A stretch of 36,507 nucleotides of DNA from Lachnospiraceae bacterium UBA3820 (GTDB lineage: Bacteria; Bacillota; Clostridia; Lachnospirales; Lachnospiraceae), in the NCBI GenBank assembly GCA_002369325.1, contig DFDU01000060.1, forward strand, positions 673-37,179. The letters are read 5' to 3'. The stretch's first letter is position 1. Every line of letters starts with the position of its first letter. Both the position numbers and the translations under genes were made by a program. Under the pieces are notes generated by a model. That model was given only the letters and a program-made list of their open reading frames with translations, ran no database searches and was not told where the DNA came from. Shown one piece after another: positions 33,502-36,507 of the stretch.

Positions 33502-34227
33502 TTATTCCTCCGCCAATACATACAACCTGCTTGGGCGGTGAGCTTCTCCCGTTGTCAGGTACTCCGTTTCCTCTATAAGCCCTGCTACCTTCTTACGGAA
33601 GTTTGCCTTGTAGAGACTTCTTCCAAGAATAATCTCATATGCTCTCTGAAGATCCGGCAGAGTAAACATATCGTCTACAAGATGAAATGCAATGGTTGTC
33701 GACTCTGTTCTGTCAGCCAGATACCACCTTGCATATTCAATCATTTCCCTGTGGTCAAATGCTATCTCATCGTCGCCTTCGAGTAAATCATCAACATCCA
33801 CAAGCCATACACCCGCTACTCTTTCACCCGGTCTGAAAGCAAGCTTTTCTATCGGAACGAGAGCCATATATGAAACTGATATATTTCTCTTGCTCGGATC
33901 ACGTCCCGTATCGCCAAATGTATAAAGCTGCTCATAATAAATATCATCCAAACCCGTAACTTCGGTTATACCTCTAAGTGCCGCATCATCAAGATTCTCT
34001 TTTATGCCAACCTCTACACTCGGAAGTGCCAATAATCCCGCATAAGGTTTCTCCTCTCGTTCTATCATCAAAAGCTGTAATTTATCTTCATCAATTGAAA
34101 AGATAAGAAGTTCTGCCGAAACCGTAATACCCGTGCTTACAGCTGCATTATTCTTTTTTGACGCAGTAGTTGTTTTTTTCGTCTGCGTTGTACTTTTCTT
34201 CTTTGTATCCGATGAATTATTTTTCAT
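33502..34227 (-). CDS. NrtR-like Nudix-domain transcriptional regulator
   Basis: NrtR regulators use a Nudix-like domain to sense ADP-ribose or related metabolites and a C-terminal winged helix to bind DNA. Here residues about 34-160 are the Nudix fold. The Nudix box VEVGIKENLDDAALRGITEVTGL has lost two of its catalytic glutamates (G86 and V90 in place of Glu), which argues for sensing rather than hydrolysis. The C-terminus (about 185-238) has FTLPDLQRAYEIILGRSLYKANFRKKVAGLI and HRPSRLYVL, the NrtR winged-helix pattern. The N-terminal 30 residues are Lys/Thr/Ser-rich. The start is uncertain: ATG 34227 (used), ATG 34254 or GTG 34275. The promoter upstream is covered by four TAGTA-N9-TACTA boxes. 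Confidence 0.86.
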   Translation of the reverse strand: MKNNSSDTKKKSTTQTKKTTTASKKNNAAVSTGITVSAELLIFSIDEDKLQLLMIEREEKPYAGLLALPSVEVGIKENLDDAALRGITEVTGLDDIYYEQLYTFGDTGRDPSKRNISVSYMALVPIEKLAFRPGERVAGVWLVDVDDLLEGDDEIAFDHREMIEYARWYLADRTESTTIAFHLVDDMFTLPDLQRAYEIILGRSLYKANFRKKVAGLIEETEYLTTGEAHRPSRLYVLAEE

Positions 34228-34260
34228 ATATTTATCATTTCTCCTTCCGTACATCTCACT

Positions 34261-34289
34261 GAAACCTGTCTCCACGGGGAACAGATTTC
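34261..34289 (-). other. Leader stem-loop ahead of the NrtR-like gene
   Basis: On the minus strand GAAATCTGTTCC and GGAGACAGGTTTC can pair over about twelve positions with two or three wobble/mismatched pairs. There is no T-run, so it is not a terminator. It encloses the alternative GTG start at 34275 and lies just ahead of the ribosome site. Possible role in translation control. Confidence 0.35.
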
Positions 34290-34334
34290 AACCAGTGTTA
34301 TCTTCCTACACCTGTAACAATCTGCTACAAAAGT

Positions 34335-34446
34335 TGGTATTATCTCGCTACTATTAATAACTATATCTTAGTATTTCGCATGTACTATGTCAAGTATGAT
34401 TTTGCTACTATCTCGCAAAATCAATCTTAGTATCGTATGCATACTA
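34335..34446. promoter_or_regulatory. Array of four TAGTA-N9-TACTA operator candidates
   Basis: Four 19-bp boxes: 34335-34353 (TGGTA-N9-TACTA), 34369-34387 (perfect), 34392-34410 (AAGTA-N9-TACTA) and 34428-34446 (perfect). Centres are 34, 23 and 36 bp apart. The second fills the promoter spacer, the third overlaps the -35, the fourth lies upstream and the first in the initial transcript. The palindromic form suits a dimeric winged-helix regulator such as the NrtR-like protein encoded next. The A-rich stretch from about 34460 to 34603 shows nothing further. Confidence 0.75.
34365..34393 (-). promoter_or_regulatory. Promoter of the NrtR-like operon
   Basis: Perfect TTGACA at 34388-34393, a 17-bp spacer and TAAGAT at 34365-34370. 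The spacer is almost exactly one TAGTA-N9-TACTA palindrome (34369-34387), and a second palindrome (34392-34410) touches the -35. The leader is about 130 nt. Confidence 0.82.
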
Positions 34447-34603
34447 TCTGTCAGTTTTTATCATATTTTATCAAATCCACCCCAAAATCACAGTAAAAAA
34501 ACGTTTCAGAAATTTCCTTTCATGTTCAACATAATTAAAGCCGTCAAAAAAGAAAAAAGGCTCCCAAAATAAAATCTTCAAAGAAAAAAAGAAAACAAGA
34601 AAC

Positions 34604-34637
34604 AAAAAAGCCCTGCTGTCAAAAGACAGCAAGGCTT
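34604..34637 (-). terminator. Terminator of the feo/SLC13 gene group
   Basis: On the minus strand AAGCCTTGCTGTC and GACAGCAGGGCTT around TTTT form a 13-bp stem with one mismatch, followed by a run of T. It starts at the stop codon of the SLC13-like gene. Confidence 0.92.
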
Positions 34638-35753
34638 TTATCCAAGAAATGTATAAAGTAAAAGCATAAAGGCAAGGAAAACAATATTAACAAGCGAAAA
34701 GACAAGTATGTATTTTCCTTTTTTATCTTTATACTCATCGGCAAAGGCCTTATATGAGATAAGGCTTGCCATGGAAGCAATAAGAGTTCCGAGACCACCG
34801 ATATTTACACCAAGTAAAATATTTTTATAGTTAGCAGTAAATCCCGAAAGCAAAAGCGTCGCGGGGACATTACTTATAAACTGACTTGCAACGACCGAAG
34901 TGTATACTTCTTTACCCTGAACAATTTTCTCAAGCATATCACGTATATATCCGATACGTCCCAGATTTCCGGTAAAAATAAAGAAGCCTATAAAGGTTAA
35001 TAAAAGTATATAATCAGCTTTAAAAATAATCTTTCTGTCTATCAGGCCTACAACAATAAACACAACCAATGCCATGATATACCACGGAACCATCCTTAAA
35101 ACCGAAAGAACCGCAAGAGCAAACAAAACAATATAAATAATTATTTGTATTATATTCAATGTTTTATTATTATCCTGCTCATTTATATCATTTATTTCAT
35201 CCTTTTTCCCGGGAAGGAACAAAATCCCGATAAGAAGCAAACCAAGTGCAGCAAAGCTGTAAGGAAGCATTTGTAGGACAAATTCATCCAAAGGCATTCC
35301 CGACGTTCCGTATATATATAGGTTCTGAGGATTACCTATGGGCGTCATCATACTTCCCATGTTAGCAGCTATGGTTTGTAAAACAACCAATGGAAGGATC
35401 ATTTTCTCCTTACCGCAGCTTTTTAGAACCATAATTGCAAACGGCACAAAGGTTATGAGTGCCACATCATTGGTTATAAGCATACCGGAAAAGAAACATA
35501 AGAGTATCAAAATCAATGCCAGCTGCCAGCCTTTATTTACTTTAGCCAGCATGCTTCTTCCGATTCTGTCAAATACTCCGTTTTCTTTAAATCCCTGAAT
35601 TACAACCATCAGTCCCCAGAGTATTCCGAGTGAACGCCAATCTATATACGAGAGATATTCCTTATCAGGCTTTGTAAAAAACAAAGATATAAATGCCAGA
35701 ATCCAGGCTGCAACGAGCACCGGATCCGACATAAGTTTCTTGATAATTTTCAT
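34638..35753 (-). CDS. SLC13/ArsB-NhaD-like ion transporter
   Basis: A 371-residue secondary transporter with about ten TM segments, in the ion-transporter superfamily that includes DASS (dicarboxylate/citrate), ArsB and NhaD proteins. The two re-entrant loop motifs are visible: LITNDVALITFVPF and ANMGSMMTPIGNPQNLYIYG in the first half, FISNVPATLLLSGFT and VNIGGLGTLIASMASLISYK in the second. The S-N-x-P and G-N-P elements bind substrate and sodium in this family. The substrate cannot be told by sequence alone. It follows the FeoB-associated peptide by 12 bp with only a weak ribosome site, so it may depend on coupling. It is somewhat short for the family. Confidence 0.87.
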   Translation of the reverse strand: MKIIKKLMSDPVLVAAWILAFISLFFTKPDKEYLSYIDWRSLGILWGLMVVIQGFKENGVFDRIGRSMLAKVNKGWQLALILILLCFFSGMLITNDVALITFVPFAIMVLKSCGKEKMILPLVVLQTIAANMGSMMTPIGNPQNLYIYGTSGMPLDEFVLQMLPYSFAALGLLLIGILFLPGKKDEINDINEQDNNKTLNIIQIIIYIVLFALAVLSVLRMVPWYIMALVVFIVVGLIDRKIIFKADYILLLTFIGFFIFTGNLGRIGYIRDMLEKIVQGKEVYTSVVASQFISNVPATLLLSGFTANYKNILLGVNIGGLGTLIASMASLISYKAFADEYKDKKGKYILVFSLVNIVFLAFMLLLYTFLG

Positions 35754-35765
35754 CGTATAACCGTT

Positions 35766-35906
35766 TCAGCAACCGTTTCTTTTATCGCAATTACTGCAAT
35801 CGCCGCAACAGCCGCCACCTTTTTTCTTTTTTCTTATAGTTGAAATAACAGCTGCTACAAAAGCCGCCGCTATTATAATTATTAAAAATATATCCCAAAA
35901 ATTCAT
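35766..35906 (-). CDS. FeoB-associated Cys-rich membrane peptide
   Basis: A 46-residue protein read from the ATG at 35906. It has one TM helix (residues about 3-24, FWDIFLIIIIAAAFVAAVISTI), a basic RKKKK stretch, then GGGCCGDCSNCDKRNGC with Cys at 33, 34, 37, 40 and 46. This matches the small FeoB-associated Cys-rich family that follows feoB in many Firmicutes and is thought to help ferrous iron handling. No strong ribosome site is visible. It is 65 bp after the feoB stop. Confidence 0.88.
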   Translation of the reverse strand: MNFWDIFLIIIIAAAFVAAVISTIRKKKKGGGCCGDCSNCDKRNGC

Positions 35907-35971
35907 ACTATAATCTATACTTTATTCACACTATAATTTTTCCAAATCTTCAAATAACAGCATTCCACCTG

Positions 35972-36507
35972 CTATACCACGTTGAATGCCGTAAGTATGA
36001 GCCTGAAGCCGATAACAACCATCCATGCAACTGCACATTGCCAAACAACCATTATAACAGCCCATTTTCTTCCAAGACTTCTTCTGACAGAAGCTATAGC
36101 AGCCACGCAAGGTGTATATAAAAGCGAGAATATCAAAAGTGATGCAGCCGTAAGCGCAGTCATCGATGTCGTAACACTTCCGGCAAAAAGTATTTTCAGA
36201 GTCGAAACAACACTTTCCTTCGCCATAAATCCGCTTATAAGTGCCGTACAGATACGCCAATCACCAAGTCCGATAGGACTCATAACAGGTGCCATAAATC
36301 CGGCAAGAGATGCAAGCATACTGTCTTTTGAATCAGTCACAAGATTAAATGACGCATCGTAGCTTTGCAAAAGCCAGACAATTACCGTAGCTATAAGAAT
36401 AACCGTAAATGCTCTTTGCAAGAAATCCTTTGCTTTCTCCCAAAGAAGTCTCGCTACATTTTTCGCACCCGGCATTCGGTAATTCGGAAGCTCCATGACA
36501 AAAGGAA
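35972..36507 (-). CDS. feoB: Ferrous iron transport protein B, C-terminal part (cut by window edge)
   Basis: The C-terminal portion of the membrane domain of FeoB, the GTPase-linked Fe(II) transporter. It starts at the window edge with PFVMELPNYRMPGAKNV, the conserved FeoB segment. TM helices and the Gate-type motifs GLGDWRICTALISGFMAKESVVSTL and LLYTPCVAAIASVRRSLGRKWA follow, the latter including the conserved TPC cysteine. The N-terminal GTPase domain and most of the first Gate region are outside the window. It is followed by the Cys-rich peptide and an SLC13-like transporter. Confidence 0.97.
   Translation of the reverse strand, partial: PFVMELPNYRMPGAKNVARLLWEKAKDFLQRAFTVILIATVIVWLLQSYDASFNLVTDSKDSMLASLAGFMAPVMSPIGLGDWRICTALISGFMAKESVVSTLKILFAGSVTTSMTALTAASLLIFSLLYTPCVAAIASVRRSLGRKWAVIMVVWQCAVAWMVVIGFRLILTAFNVV

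Noticed and set aside
34460..34603. A-rich region with an AGCC/GGCT pair ahead of the feo terminator
   Set aside because: Four-base arms with a long A-rich gap are within chance expectation; no gene or RNA could be supported here.
35931..36260. Cys-rich 109-codon frame overlapping feoB
   Set aside because: It is the shifted frame of the well-conserved FeoB C-terminus; the cysteines come from reading FeoB codons out of frame.

Overview
The window looks like a stretch of a low-GC, Gram-positive anaerobe of the class Clostridia, most likely a Lachnospiraceae (Butyrivibrio/Roseburia-type) genome. This rests on gene content: a T-box-controlled aspS-gatCAB operon, FeoB with its small Cys-rich partner, many FtsX-type ABC systems, strong AGGAGG ribosome sites and TTGACA/TATAAT promoters. 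Nearly everything is on the minus strand; only an AraC-type regulator and a GH16 lipoprotein are on the plus strand. I saw no rRNA, tRNA, CRISPR array, insertion sequence or prophage.

Layout, in genome order. (1) 1-608: N-terminal part of rfbB (dTDP-glucose 4,6-dehydratase), cut by the window edge. (2) 726-6134: aspS-gatC-gatA-gatB read leftward from a good promoter and a T-box leader. AspRS carries the His associated with non-discriminating enzymes, so this operon probably makes Asn-tRNA(Asn) (and perhaps Gln-tRNA) by transamidation. (3) 6150-15226: a nine-gene operon, dapF - priming sugar transferase - TarI-like cytidylyltransferase - NAD-dependent epimerase/reductase - TagG-like permease - TagH-like ATPase - two TagF-like polyol-phosphate transferases - family 2 glycosyltransferase. 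It reads as a pathway for a CDP-polyol-derived, teichoic-acid-like surface polymer. (4) 15241-18466: an FtsX/LolD-type ABC pair behind a promoter with a palindromic operator candidate. (5) 18507-20760: lipoprotein, YczE/YitT-like protein and AIG1/Pr6Pr-like membrane protein, tightly overlapping. (6) 20755-23345: AraC regulator and GH16 beta-glucanase lipoprotein; the AraC promoter and the opposing lipoprotein promoter share one palindromic -35 hexamer. (7) 23340-25035: HTH-Uma2 nuclease fusion and a TtcA-like thiolase. (8) 25085-31739: four ABC genes (LolD-type ATPase, FtsX permease, two IrtAB/YbtPQ-like exporter half-transporters) behind a promoter with palindromic TTAG/CTAA boxes. (9) 31675-34446: an NrtR-like Nudix regulator, SAP/DUF6434-like protein, GNAT acetyltransferase and PrdX/ProXp-type editing protein, behind a promoter covered by four TAGTA-N9-TACTA boxes. 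(10) 34604-36507: feoB (partial), FeoB-associated Cys-rich peptide and an SLC13/ArsB-like transporter, closed by a strong terminator.

The most interesting material is regulatory. Several consensus promoters have a palindrome sitting exactly in the 17-bp spacer (31711-31739, 34365-34393, 25007-25035), each in front of a regulator or transporter operon. They give testable models of autoregulation or repression. The polymer operon and the AIG1-like three-gene operon are the best candidates for little-described biochemistry. Functions are inferred from motifs read by eye; no database search was run.
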